Positions 34,793 through 43,276 of a stretch of DNA of 64,000 nucleotides are shown piece by piece; position 1 is the stretch's first letter, and every line of letters begins with the position of its first letter. Made by a program: the position numbers and the translations under genes. The notes under the pieces are model-generated. The model was not told where the DNA came from. It worked only from the letters and a program-made list of their open reading frames with translations, and ran no database searches. This DNA comes from an uncultured Flaviramulus sp. (GTDB taxonomy: Bacteria > Bacteroidota > Bacteroidia > Flavobacteriales > Flavobacteriaceae): positions 62,001-126,000 of the forward strand of contig CANKVS010000002.1 of NCBI GenBank assembly GCA_947487155.1, in the 5' to 3' direction.

Positions 34793-34979
34793 TAGACGAA
34801 ATTATTTTCTGTAATTTCTTAAATTTCTTCTTAACATTTTTCTATTAAATCTAAGAGTTTACTCTGAGGTGCTTTTGCATCGAAGTTTTAATTCAATTTT
34901 TAATTCTCGTGTGAGCACTGAGTAAAATCGAAGTGAAAAGCGGGAAACTTTAAGTTTAACTAAATAAAATATTAGAGAA

Positions 34980-36257
34980 ATGAGTACACAAAAATTGGCA
35001 ACACAAGCACTACACGCAGGGCACGATGTAACAGCAAATGCAGGAACAAGAGCTGTTCCTATTTATCAAACAACATCTTATGTTTTTAATGATTCCGACC
35101 ATGCAGCAAATTTATTTTCATTGCAAGAATTAGGTTTCATTTACACACGTTTAAATAACCCAACCAATCAAATTTTACAAGAGCGATTAGCAGCTCTAGA
35201 AGGCGGTATAGGAGCCGTTGTTTTTGCATCAGGGACTTCAGCCATTTCAACAGGGTTATTAACCTTGTTAAAAGCAGGAGACCACATAGTTGCTTCGAGT
35301 AGTTTGTATGGTGGTACATATAACTTGCTAAAAGTTACATTACCTCGATTTGGTATTACAACAACTTTTGTTGATGCCGATAATCCAGATAATTTTGCAG
35401 CTGCTGTACAAGATAACACTAGGGCATTTTTTGTGGAATCTTTAGGAAATCCTAAATTAGATGTTTTAGATTTAGAAGCCATTTCTGTACATTCAAAAGC
35501 GGCAGGAGTACCTTTTATTGTTGATAATACAGTTGCAACACCAGCATTATTAAATCCTTTAAAACATGGTGCAAATATTGTAATTCATTCATTAACCAAA
35601 TACATTGGAGGACAAGGAAATTCTATAGGAGGTGCTATTATTGATGGTGGAACTTTTGATTGGGCTAATAGAAAATTTCCAGAATTTACAGAACCATCTG
35701 CAGGATATCACGGATTAGTGTATCACGAAGCTTTAGGTGCTGCTGCCTATACTTTTAAATTAATATTAGAAGGATTAAGAGATTTAGGTGGTGCTTTAAG
35801 TCCAACAAATGCCTTTAATATTATTCAAGGGTTAGAAACATTACCAGTAAGAATAAAACAACATAGCGAAAATGCTTTGGCTTTAGCAAAATGGTTAGAG
35901 CAGCAAGATGAGGTTACCTGGGTAAATTACCCTGGATTAGAAAGTAGTAAATACAAATCGTTAGCAAATAAATACTTGCCTAAAGGGCAAAGTGGTATTG
36001 TAACTTTTGGAGCTAAAGGTGGGTACGATGCTGCAAAAACGATAGCTGATACAACTAAAGTATTTTCATTATTAGCTAATATTGGAGATACCAAATCATT
36101 AATTATTCACCCAGGAAGTACAACCCATCAACAATTAACTGAAGAAGAACAAGCATCATCTGGTGTGACTTCAGATTTAATAAGATTGTCTGTAGGTATT
36201 GAAGATTTAGATGATTTAAAAGCTGATTTAAAAGCAGCATTTGCAGAAATTAAATAG
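34980..36257 (+). CDS. metY: O-acetylhomoserine sulfhydrylase
   Basis: A 425-residue PLP enzyme of the Cys/Met metabolism family. TQALHAGHDVTANAGTRAVP and PIYQTTSYVFNDSDHAANLF open it; ASGTSAISTGLLTLLKAGDH, VDNTVATPALLNPLKHGANI and the PLP lysine in VIHSLTKYIGGQGNSIGG follow. The long form and sequence near the lysine fit MetY rather than cystathionine gamma-synthase. It makes homocysteine from O-acetylhomoserine and sulfide. It sits directly behind a SAM riboswitch and in front of the enzyme that makes its substrate. Confidence 0.9.
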   Translation: MSTQKLATQALHAGHDVTANAGTRAVPIYQTTSYVFNDSDHAANLFSLQELGFIYTRLNNPTNQILQERLAALEGGIGAVVFASGTSAISTGLLTLLKAGDHIVASSSLYGGTYNLLKVTLPRFGITTTFVDADNPDNFAAAVQDNTRAFFVESLGNPKLDVLDLEAISVHSKAAGVPFIVDNTVATPALLNPLKHGANIVIHSLTKYIGGQGNSIGGAIIDGGTFDWANRKFPEFTEPSAGYHGLVYHEALGAAAYTFKLILEGLRDLGGALSPTNAFNIIQGLETLPVRIKQHSENALALAKWLEQQDEVTWVNYPGLESSKYKSLANKYLPKGQSGIVTFGAKGGYDAAKTIADTTKVFSLLANIGDTKSLIIHPGSTTHQQLTEEEQASSGVTSDLIRLSVGIEDLDDLKADLKAAFAEIK

Positions 36258-36269
36258 TTTACCATACTC

Positions 36270-39200
36270 TTGAAAAAAGACTTACAACATATCATTATTA
36301 CCGATTTTATTACAGAAAATAATACTGTAATTAACAATATCGAATTAAGCTATCAGGTATTTGGGAAACCTTTAGGAAGCGCTCCTATAGTACTAGTAAA
36401 TCATGCGTTAACAGGAAATAGTGATGTTGCAGGGAAAACGGGTTGGTGGTCAGATTTAATCGGTGATAATAAAGTTATAGATACTAAATTATATTCAGTT
36501 TTAGCATTTAATATTCCTGGTAATGGTTTTGATGGTTTTACTATTGAAAACTATAAAGATTTTATTGCTAGAGATATTGCTAAACTGTTTATAATTGGTC
36601 TGCAAGAGTTAAAAATAGAAAAATTATATGCTGTTATAGGCGGCTCTTTAGGTGGTGGTATTGCATGGGAAATGGCTGCTTTAAAACCAGATTTTACAGA
36701 GCATTTAATTCCTGTAGCTACCGATTGGAAATCTACGGATTGGCTTATTGCGAATTGTCAAATTCAAGAACAATTTCTTTTAAACTCTAAAAACCCAGTG
36801 CACGATGCTAGAATGCATGCCATGTTATGTTATCGTACGCCAGAGTCGTTTAAGGAGCGTTTTCAGCGTTCTAAAAATGATGATTTAGAAATTTTTAATG
36901 TAGAAAGTTGGTTGTTACATCACGGCAATAAATTACAAGAACGTTTTCAACTTTCAGCATATAAGTTGATGAATCAGTTGCTTAAAACAATTGATGTTAC
37001 AAAAAATAGAAAAAACGATTTTAATGTTTTAGAAAACATAACGGCTAATATTCATATTGTTGGTGTGGATTCAGATTTGTTTTTTACAGCCGAAGAAAAT
37101 AAGCAAACTCATAAACAACTAGCACTTACGCATCCTAATGTAACCTATAACGAAATTAATTCGGTGCATGGTCATGATGCATTTTTAATAGAATACGACC
37201 AATTAGAAAAAATTATAGAAGGCATTTTTGTGCCAGATTCTAAAAAAAGAAAAATGAAAGTATTAAAGTTTGGAGGAAAATCTTTAGCAAACGGTGATGG
37301 ATTAAATAAAGTACTTTCCATCATTGAAAATAAAGTGAATGGTGGCGAAAAAATTACTGCTGTTCTTTCAGCGAGAGGAAATGCAACCGATGATTTAGAA
37401 CGGATTTTAAATAAGGCTCTTAAAGGGCAAGACTATAAAATTGATTTAGAAGAATTTAAGGTTTATCAAAAAGAACCACTTAAGGAAATAGATTTTTCAG
37501 AAGAATTTTTAACCCTAGATAAACTCTTTGAAGGTGTAAGTTTACTGCGAGATTACAGCCAGAAAACTAAAGATGAAATTTTGGCTCAAGGGGAGTTACT
37601 GTCTGTTAAACTCGTTTCAGGATTGCTTAATGCGCGTGGTATAGATGCTAAAGCTACAGATTCAAGGCAGTTAATTAAAACCGACGATAATTTTGGCAAT
37701 GCGCAACCCATTTCTCAGCTTACCAAAGACAACGTTAGGCGTTATTTTAAGCAAAATAATAATACAGTTAATATTATTACTGGTTTTATTGCTTCAAATT
37801 CAAATAATGAAACAACCACGTTAGGTAGAAACGGAAGTAATTATTCAGCAGCATTATTAGCCAATTATTTAGATGCTGAAGAATTGCAAAATTATACACA
37901 CGTAAACGGCATTTACACAGCTAATCCAGATTTAGTGGCTGATGCTCAAAAAATACGTGAGCTATCATTTAGTGAAGCAAATGAGTTGGCTAATTTTGGT
38001 ACCACAGTATTACATGCAAAAACCATTATTCCGTTAGTAGAAAAAAACATCAACTTACGAATTTTAAACACCTTTAATCCAGATGATGAAGGCACCTTAA
38101 TTACAGCTAAACCAAGCACTAAAGAGGTAACTTCACTATCTGTTTTAGATAATGTAGCGTTATTAAATTTAGAAGGACGTGGGTTATTAGGGAAAATTGG
38201 TGTTGATGCTAGAATTTTTAGAGCCTTAAGCGATCATGGTATTAGTGTTAGTATAATTTCTCAAGGCTCGTCAGAGCGAGGCATTGGGCTAATTATAGAT
38301 GCTGAAAAAGCAACTCAAGCAGTTATAGCCTTAGAACGCGAATTTGAAAGCGACTTTTATTCGCAAGATGTAAATAAAATTGAAGTGGTTGATGATGTTT
38401 CAGTCATTTCAATTATTGGTATAGAGCTAAGTTCTTTCCATAAACCATTCAATGCCTTAATTAAAAATCAAATTACACCATTGTTGTTCAATAATACGGT
38501 TACAGGTAGAAATGTGAGTTTGGTGGTTAAAAAAAATCAACTGCATAAAGCTGTAAATGTAATTCATGGTGAAGTTTTCGGAATTTCAAAAAAAATAAAC
38601 ATAGCTATTTTTGGTCATGGCGGTGTTGGTGGTGCACTAATAAACCAAATTTTAAAATCGAAAGATGAGATTGAAAAACGAAAAGGTATCAACCTGAATG
38701 TTTTTGCTATTGCAAATTCTAGAAAACTACTTTTAAATAAAAATGGCGTTGATGAGAATTGGCAAGATAATTTAGATTCTACTTTACAAGAAAGTTCAAT
38801 CGAGTCTATTATTGCATTTGCAAAATCACATCATTTAGAAAATTTAATTGGGGTAGATAATACTTCAAGTTCAGAGTTTCACTCAAATTATGTGCCTTTA
38901 GTTGAAGCTGGTTTTGATTTGGTGTCGTCTAATAAAATAGCTAATACTATTTCTCATGATTTTTATAGCGATTTAAGAGTTCAATTAAAAGAAAATAATA
39001 AGCAGTATTTGTATGAAACTACGGTTGGTGCTGGTTTGCCATTAATAGATACGATTAAGTTATTACACGAGTCTGGTGAGAATATTACTAGAATTAGAGG
39101 TGTGTTTTCTGGGACATTAAGTTATTTATTTAATAATTTTTCAATTCAAGACAAACCATTTAGTGAAATTATTCAAGAAACTATTGATAAAGGATTTACT

Positions 39201-39668
39201 GAACCAGATCCTAGAGAAGATTTTTCAGGAAATGATGTGGCTAGAAAATTGTTAATTCTCGCAAGAGAGTTAGATTTGCAGAATGAATTTGAAGATGTTG
39301 AGGTTCAGAATTTAATTCTGGAAGCATATCAAAATATTTCGGTTGAATCTTTTTTAAGTCAGTTGAATGTTTTAGATGAGCAATATCAAAAGATAAAAGA
39401 AGATCAAGCAGAAGGGCACGTGTTGAGATATGTTGGTGATTTATCTGGTGATTTGTCTCAAGACAAAGGAAATTTAGAAGTAAAATTAGTATCTATTCCA
39501 GAAGATAGCACGTTGGGCCATGTAAAAGGCTCTGATGCCATTTTTGAAATATTTACAGAATCTTATGGCGAACAACCTATTGTAATTCAAGGAGCAGGAG
39601 CAGGAGCAGAAGTAACCGCCAGAGGTGTTTTTGGAGATATTTTAAGGTTGTCGAAGCATATAAATTAG
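36270..39668 (+). CDS. Trifunctional fusion: homoserine O-acetyltransferase / aspartokinase / homoserine dehydrogenase
   Basis: A 1132-residue fusion. Residues 1 to about 325 are an alpha/beta hydrolase of MetX type (NHALTGNSD, nucleophile Ser in IGGSLGGGIAWEMA, Asp in GVDSDLFF, His in VHGHDAFLI). Residues 329 to about 770 are aspartokinase with ACT domains (MKVLKFGGKSLANG, TTLGRNGSNYSAALLA, GLLGKIGVDARIFRAL). Residues 776-1132 are homoserine dehydrogenase (INIAIFGHGGVGGALI, FSGTLSYLFNNF, GFTEPDPREDFSGNDVARK). The start is a TTG; no in-frame ATG lies nearby. It joins the first, branch-point and acylation steps of methionine synthesis in one chain under SAM control. Confidence 0.9.
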   Translation: MKKDLQHIIITDFITENNTVINNIELSYQVFGKPLGSAPIVLVNHALTGNSDVAGKTGWWSDLIGDNKVIDTKLYSVLAFNIPGNGFDGFTIENYKDFIARDIAKLFIIGLQELKIEKLYAVIGGSLGGGIAWEMAALKPDFTEHLIPVATDWKSTDWLIANCQIQEQFLLNSKNPVHDARMHAMLCYRTPESFKERFQRSKNDDLEIFNVESWLLHHGNKLQERFQLSAYKLMNQLLKTIDVTKNRKNDFNVLENITANIHIVGVDSDLFFTAEENKQTHKQLALTHPNVTYNEINSVHGHDAFLIEYDQLEKIIEGIFVPDSKKRKMKVLKFGGKSLANGDGLNKVLSIIENKVNGGEKITAVLSARGNATDDLERILNKALKGQDYKIDLEEFKVYQKEPLKEIDFSEEFLTLDKLFEGVSLLRDYSQKTKDEILAQGELLSVKLVSGLLNARGIDAKATDSRQLIKTDDNFGNAQPISQLTKDNVRRYFKQNNNTVNIITGFIASNSNNETTTLGRNGSNYSAALLANYLDAEELQNYTHVNGIYTANPDLVADAQKIRELSFSEANELANFGTTVLHAKTIIPLVEKNINLRILNTFNPDDEGTLITAKPSTKEVTSLSVLDNVALLNLEGRGLLGKIGVDARIFRALSDHGISVSIISQGSSERGIGLIIDAEKATQAVIALEREFESDFYSQDVNKIEVVDDVSVISIIGIELSSFHKPFNALIKNQITPLLFNNTVTGRNVSLVVKKNQLHKAVNVIHGEVFGISKKINIAIFGHGGVGGALINQILKSKDEIEKRKGINLNVFAIANSRKLLLNKNGVDENWQDNLDSTLQESSIESIIAFAKSHHLENLIGVDNTSSSEFHSNYVPLVEAGFDLVSSNKIANTISHDFYSDLRVQLKENNKQYLYETTVGAGLPLIDTIKLLHESGENITRIRGVFSGTLSYLFNNFSIQDKPFSEIIQETIDKGFTEPDPREDFSGNDVARKLLILARELDLQNEFEDVEVQNLILEAYQNISVESFLSQLNVLDEQYQKIKEDQAEGHVLRYVGDLSGDLSQDKGNLEVKLVSIPEDSTLGHVKGSDAIFEIFTESYGEQPIVIQGAGAGAEVTARGVFGDILRLSKHIN

Positions 39669-39678
39669 TATAACCTGG

Positions 39679-39743
39679 AAGGTCTCAAAGACCTTGTAGG
39701 TTTCAAAACAAAAAGAAATACCTCCAAGGTTGTTAAAACCTTG
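39679..39743 (+). repeat. Two AAGGTCTCAAAGACCTT-type hairpin repeats
   Basis: Two hairpins lie between the fusion gene and metZ: AAGGTC-TCAAA-GACCTT (39679-39695) and CAAGGTTGTTAAAACCTTG (39725-39743). They belong to the common flavobacterial ACCT...AGGT hairpin type. The second ends six bases before the metZ ATG and could affect its translation. Confidence 0.55.
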
Positions 39744-39749
39744 CAGGAT

Positions 39750-40934
39750 ATGAGTAATAAAATGAAAAATAAAAAACAGTTTGAAACCGAAGCGATTCGA
39801 ACACAATTAGAACGTACAGATTTTTTAGAACATACAAGCCCACTATATTTAACATCTAGTTTTGTGTTTGAAGATGCCGAGGATATGCGTGCCTCTTTTT
39901 CTGAAGAAAAAGAACGTAATATTTATAGCCGATTTTCAAACCCAAACACATCAGAGTTTGTAGATAAAATATGTAAAATGGAAGGGGCAGAAAGTGGTTA
40001 TGCCTTTGCAACAGGAATGTCTGCTATATTTTCAACGTTTGCTGCCTTGTTAGATAGTGGCGATCATATTGTATCTGCGCGTTCTGTATTTGGATCAACA
40101 CATACATTATTTACAAAGTATTTGCCTAAATGGAATATTGAAACAAGCTATTTTAATATAAACGAACCAGAGACTATAGAAAGCCTTATTACCCCAAAAA
40201 CAAAAATTTTATATGCAGAGTCGCCCACAAACCCAGCTATAGATATTATTGATTTAGAGGTTTTAGGACATATTGCTAAAACACACAATTTAATTTTAAT
40301 AATTGATAATTGTTTTGCAACACCGTATTTGCAACAACCTATAAAGTTTGGTGCACATTTGGTAATTCACTCTGCAACTAAATTAATTGATGGACAGGGG
40401 CGTGTTTTAGGAGGTGTAACCGTTGGAAATGCCGATTTAATTCGAGAGATATATTTGTTTTCTCGCAATACAGGACCTGCATTATCGCCGTTTAACGCTT
40501 GGACACTGTCTAAAAGTTTAGAAACTTTGGCTGTTAGAGTAGATAGACATTGTGAAAATGCATTAAAAGTTGCCGAATTTTTAGAAGCACATCCTAAGGT
40601 AAATTGGGTAAAGTATCCATTTTTAAAGTCGCATCCACAATATAAAGTGGCTAAAAAACAAATGAAATTAGGAGGCAATATTGTGGCTTTTGAAGTTAAA
40701 GGCGGTATAGAATCTGGACGCAAATTTTTAAATGCTATTAAAATGTGCTCGCTTTCGGCTAATTTAGGAGATACTAGAACTATTGTAACACACCCAGCAT
40801 CAACAACACATAGTAGTTTAGCGGAAGCAGATAGATTAGTCGTTAATATTTCAGATGGCTTAGTAAGAGTATCTGTTGGTTTAGAGCATGCAGATGATAT
40901 TATACAGGATTTGGATAGCGCATTGAACGATTAA
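39750..40934 (+). CDS. metZ: O-acylhomoserine sulfhydrylase (MetZ-like)
   Basis: A PLP enzyme of about 394 residues. FETEAIRTQLERTDFLEHTS and PLYLTSSFVFEDAEDMRASF are typical of MetZ; YAFATGMSAIFSTFAALLDSGDH, IIDNCFATPYLQQPIKFGAHL and the PLP lysine in VIHSATKLIDGQGRVLGG follow. It probably duplicates or complements MetY in direct sulfhydrylation, since the acyltransferase of this operon looks like an acetyltransferase. ATG at 39750 is chosen, with 39762 as alternative; the frame also opens at a TTG (39741) inside a hairpin repeat. Confidence 0.85.
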   Translation: MSNKMKNKKQFETEAIRTQLERTDFLEHTSPLYLTSSFVFEDAEDMRASFSEEKERNIYSRFSNPNTSEFVDKICKMEGAESGYAFATGMSAIFSTFAALLDSGDHIVSARSVFGSTHTLFTKYLPKWNIETSYFNINEPETIESLITPKTKILYAESPTNPAIDIIDLEVLGHIAKTHNLILIIDNCFATPYLQQPIKFGAHLVIHSATKLIDGQGRVLGGVTVGNADLIREIYLFSRNTGPALSPFNAWTLSKSLETLAVRVDRHCENALKVAEFLEAHPKVNWVKYPFLKSHPQYKVAKKQMKLGGNIVAFEVKGGIESGRKFLNAIKMCSLSANLGDTRTIVTHPASTTHSSLAEADRLVVNISDGLVRVSVGLEHADDIIQDLDSALND

Positions 40935-40936
40935 AA

Positions 40937-41740
40937 ATGAGAGTTTTCACAGTAGATTCATTTACCGATACTCCATTTAAAGGAAATCCAGCAGCTGTTT
41001 GTGTTTTAGAGCATGAGCTTTCCAATGAGAAGTGTATTCATATTGCTCAAGAGATGAATCTTTCGGAAACAGCTTTTGTATATTTAGATAATGGGAAATA
41101 TCAATTAAAATGGTTTACACCAACTAAAGAAGTAGACCTTTGTGGTCATGCAACATTAGCAACAGCAAAAATTTTATTTGATAAATACGAAATAAAAAAT
41201 GAAGTTTTAGAGTTTGTTACAAAGAGTGGTGTGCTTGTAGTTAGAAAGTTAGGAGATAGGTTGGAAATGAATTTTCCTTTAGGACACCTAACACTTAATA
41301 AAGAAAAAGACGATATTCTTGAAAGTTTTTTAAATGAAAAACCTTTAGCTATAAGTGTAGATAAAGATTGGTGTATAGTTGAATTGGTATCAGATAAATC
41401 AGTTACAAACTTAATGCCTAATTTAAACCTTTTACTGGCTCATAATAAAAAATCGTTTGTAATTACCGCAAAGTGTTCTAATGATAAATATGACTTTATT
41501 TCTAGATTTTTTGGTCCAGCTATTGGAATTGACGAAGATCCAGTAACTGGATCTGCTCATTGTTATTTAGCAAATTATTGGGGTAGTAAATTAAAGAAGA
41601 ATAGATTGATTGGCTATCAGGCTTCAATACGGGGAGGTGTAGTTGAATGCGAATTGATTGGAAATGACAGAGTGTTATTAAGAGGTGATTGTGTTATAAT
41701 GTCCGAGTTACTTATTCAGTGGGATAAATTTCAAAAATAA
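40937..41740 (+). CDS. PhzF-family isomerase/epimerase-like protein
   Basis: A 267-residue protein of the PhzF/diaminopimelate-epimerase-like fold. The N-terminal VFTVDSFTDTPFKGNPAAVC and MNLSETAFVYL with the family Glu, VDLCGHATLATAKILFD, and the C-terminal IDEDPVTGSAHCYLANYW, GVVECEL match PhzF-like proteins. It starts two bases after metZ and may be read from the same SAM-controlled transcript. Substrates for most PhzF homologues are unknown, so no function in sulfur metabolism is claimed. Confidence 0.85.
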   Translation: MRVFTVDSFTDTPFKGNPAAVCVLEHELSNEKCIHIAQEMNLSETAFVYLDNGKYQLKWFTPTKEVDLCGHATLATAKILFDKYEIKNEVLEFVTKSGVLVVRKLGDRLEMNFPLGHLTLNKEKDDILESFLNEKPLAISVDKDWCIVELVSDKSVTNLMPNLNLLLAHNKKSFVITAKCSNDKYDFISRFFGPAIGIDEDPVTGSAHCYLANYWGSKLKKNRLIGYQASIRGGVVECELIGNDRVLLRGDCVIMSELLIQWDKFQK

Positions 41741-41767
41741 ATTTTTATTTAAGTATATTAGCCACTT

Positions 41768-42181
41768 ATGCTATCCAAAAAAACCAAATACGGCTTAAAA
41801 GCACTTACTTATATTGCTAAAAGTGAAGGTGATACGCCAGTTCAAATAGGAGAGATTTCTAAGAGTGAAAATATTCCTCAAAAATTTTTAGAGAGTATTA
41901 TGCTTACGCTTAGAAAGTCAGGGTTTTTAGGTTCAAAAAAAGGAAAACATGGCGGGTATTATCTTATTAAAAAACCTGCGGAGATAAAAATGTCTGATGT
42001 CATGCGTGTATTAGAAGGTCCAATAGCTATGGTACCTTGTGTGAGTTTAAATTTCTATGAAAAATGTGATGACTGTCCAGATGAACACGAATGCAGTGTG
42101 CATAAACTCATGATTCAAGTAAGGGATAATACCCTTTATGTTTTAAGAAGCAATACTTTAGAAGATTTAGCAGGTAAATAA
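41768..42181 (+). CDS. Rrf2-family transcriptional regulator with cysteine motif
   Basis: A 137-residue Rrf2-type winged-helix regulator (KKTKYGLKALTYIAKSEG, IPQKFLESIMLTLRKSGFL, KGKHGGYYLIKKP). Cysteines at 91, 100, 103 and 109 (PCVSLNFYEKCDDCPDEHEC) could bind an iron-sulfur cluster, as in IscR, or sense redox state; CymR-type regulators lack such a set. It lies just upstream of the sulfate-assimilation operon, whose promoter carries a palindrome, so it is the best candidate regulator of that operon (inference). Confidence 0.87.
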   Translation: MLSKKTKYGLKALTYIAKSEGDTPVQIGEISKSENIPQKFLESIMLTLRKSGFLGSKKGKHGGYYLIKKPAEIKMSDVMRVLEGPIAMVPCVSLNFYEKCDDCPDEHECSVHKLMIQVRDNTLYVLRSNTLEDLAGK

Positions 42182-42303
42182 AAGCATAAGTTCTAAATAT
42201 TCATTTTTAGCCTTTTTTGTTATAATTTTCATTAAATTTCTTACTCATTATTATACATTTCCACAAAAAAATAGTGCTTTAATCTAAAAAAACGTTAATA
42301 AAG

Positions 42304-42333
42304 TTTGTTGTATATCAAAATGTATTACATTTG
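42304..42333 (+). promoter_or_regulatory. Consensus Bacteroidota promoter of the sulfate-assimilation operon
   Basis: TTTG at 42304-42307 and TACATTTG at 42326-42333 match the -33 and -7 elements (TTTG, TAnnTTTG) with 18 bases between. Start of transcription would be near 42339, about 38 bases before the DUF2061 gene. Confidence 0.7.
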
Positions 42334-42337
42334 TAAT

Positions 42338-42356
42338 TCCTATTAAATCGATAGGA
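42338..42356 (+). promoter_or_regulatory. Palindromic operator candidate over the transcription start
   Basis: TCCTAT-TAAATCG-ATAGGA is a perfect 6-base inverted repeat with a 7-base spacer, extended by imperfect AT/AT pairs. It starts five bases after the -7 element, where a bound repressor would block transcription. The upstream Rrf2 gene is the obvious candidate binder. Confidence 0.55.
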
Positions 42357-42376
42357 TTAATGTAATAGAACGACAA

Positions 42377-42634
42377 ATGATTGCGCAAATGTTATTAAAA
42401 AGTAAAGAAAAATCCACTTATAAAGACGATAGTGCGGGCGAAAAACCAATACGTAGTGTAGCAAAAGCACTAAGTTGGAGGGTAATAGGGACTTTAGATA
42501 CTTTGGTTGTTTCGTATTTTTTAACAAATAAAATAACTGTTGCGGCATCTATTGCATCGGTAGATTTTTTAACAAAAATGGTGTTGTACTTTTTCCATGA
42601 GCGTATTTGGAATACCATTAAATGGGGAAAATAA
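42377..42634 (+). CDS. DUF2061 small membrane protein
   Basis: An 85-residue protein with two hydrophobic segments (VIGTLDTLVVSYFLTNKITVA in two parts, and AASIASVDFLTKMVLYFFHERIW), the full DUF2061 pattern (SVAKALSWRVIGTLDT...HERIW). It is the first gene of the sulfate-assimilation operon. The family often accompanies cys genes and may act in sulfate or sulfur-compound handling at the membrane, but its biochemical role is unknown. Confidence 0.8.
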   Translation: MIAQMLLKSKEKSTYKDDSAGEKPIRSVAKALSWRVIGTLDTLVVSYFLTNKITVAASIASVDFLTKMVLYFFHERIWNTIKWGK

Positions 42635-42645
42635 TAATAAAAAGT

Positions 42646-43266
42646 ATGTTTACAGAAAATCAAATAGAAGAACTAAATAAAAGCTTTGAAAGTGCATCAC
42701 CTTCTGAAATTATTCAAAAGGCTTTAGAGCTTAATAATAAAACAATAGTAACTACAAATTTTAGACCTTATGAAGCTGCAATTTTGCACGCTGTAAGTTC
42801 TATTAAAACAAGCATTCCAGTTATTTGGTGCGATACAGGATATAATACACCACAAACATATAAACATGCCGAACAGGTTATTAAAGATTTAAGTCTTAAT
42901 GTATTTTTATATGTACCAAAACAAACATCATCTCACCGCGATGTGGTTTTAGGAATTCCAAGTATAGATGCTCCAGAGCATACTTTGTTTACAGAGCAAG
43001 TAAAATTAGAACCTTTTAAACGGGCTATGGACGAGCATAAACCAAACGTATGGTTTACCAATTTACGTCAAGGGCAAACAGCTTTTAGAAATAGTATTGG
43101 TATTTTTAGTTTAAGTAAAGATGGTGTTTTAAAAGTAAGCCCTTTTTACTACTGGTCTGATGAAAAATTAGACACCTACTTACGCGATAATAACTTGCCA
43201 AACGAGTTTAAGTATTTCGACCCAACAAAAGCATTAGAAAATAGAGAGTGTGGTTTACACGCTTAA
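42646..43266 (+). CDS. cysH: Adenylylsulfate or phosphoadenylylsulfate reductase
   Basis: A 206-residue reductase with the PP-loop-like nucleotide site (TTNFRPYEAAILHAV, IPVIWCDTGYNTPQTY), TNLRQGQTAFR and the catalytic C-terminal cysteine in RECGLHA. Only two cysteines are present; the CC and CxxC ligands of the iron-sulfur (APS-type) enzymes are missing, so by motif it is a PAPS-type enzyme. Yet no APS kinase is seen in this operon. The frame opens at 42622 inside DUF2061, but ATG 42646, 12 bases after that gene's stop, gives the standard N-terminus. Confidence 0.87.
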   Translation: MFTENQIEELNKSFESASPSEIIQKALELNNKTIVTTNFRPYEAAILHAVSSIKTSIPVIWCDTGYNTPQTYKHAEQVIKDLSLNVFLYVPKQTSSHRDVVLGIPSIDAPEHTLFTEQVKLEPFKRAMDEHKPNVWFTNLRQGQTAFRNSIGIFSLSKDGVLKVSPFYYWSDEKLDTYLRDNNLPNEFKYFDPTKALENRECGLHA

Positions 43267-43276
43267 ATAAAATATT

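Noticed and set aside
42622-42645. Longer CysH overlapping the DUF2061 gene
   Set aside because: The extra eight residues are not family-like; ATG 42646 fits CysH proteins.
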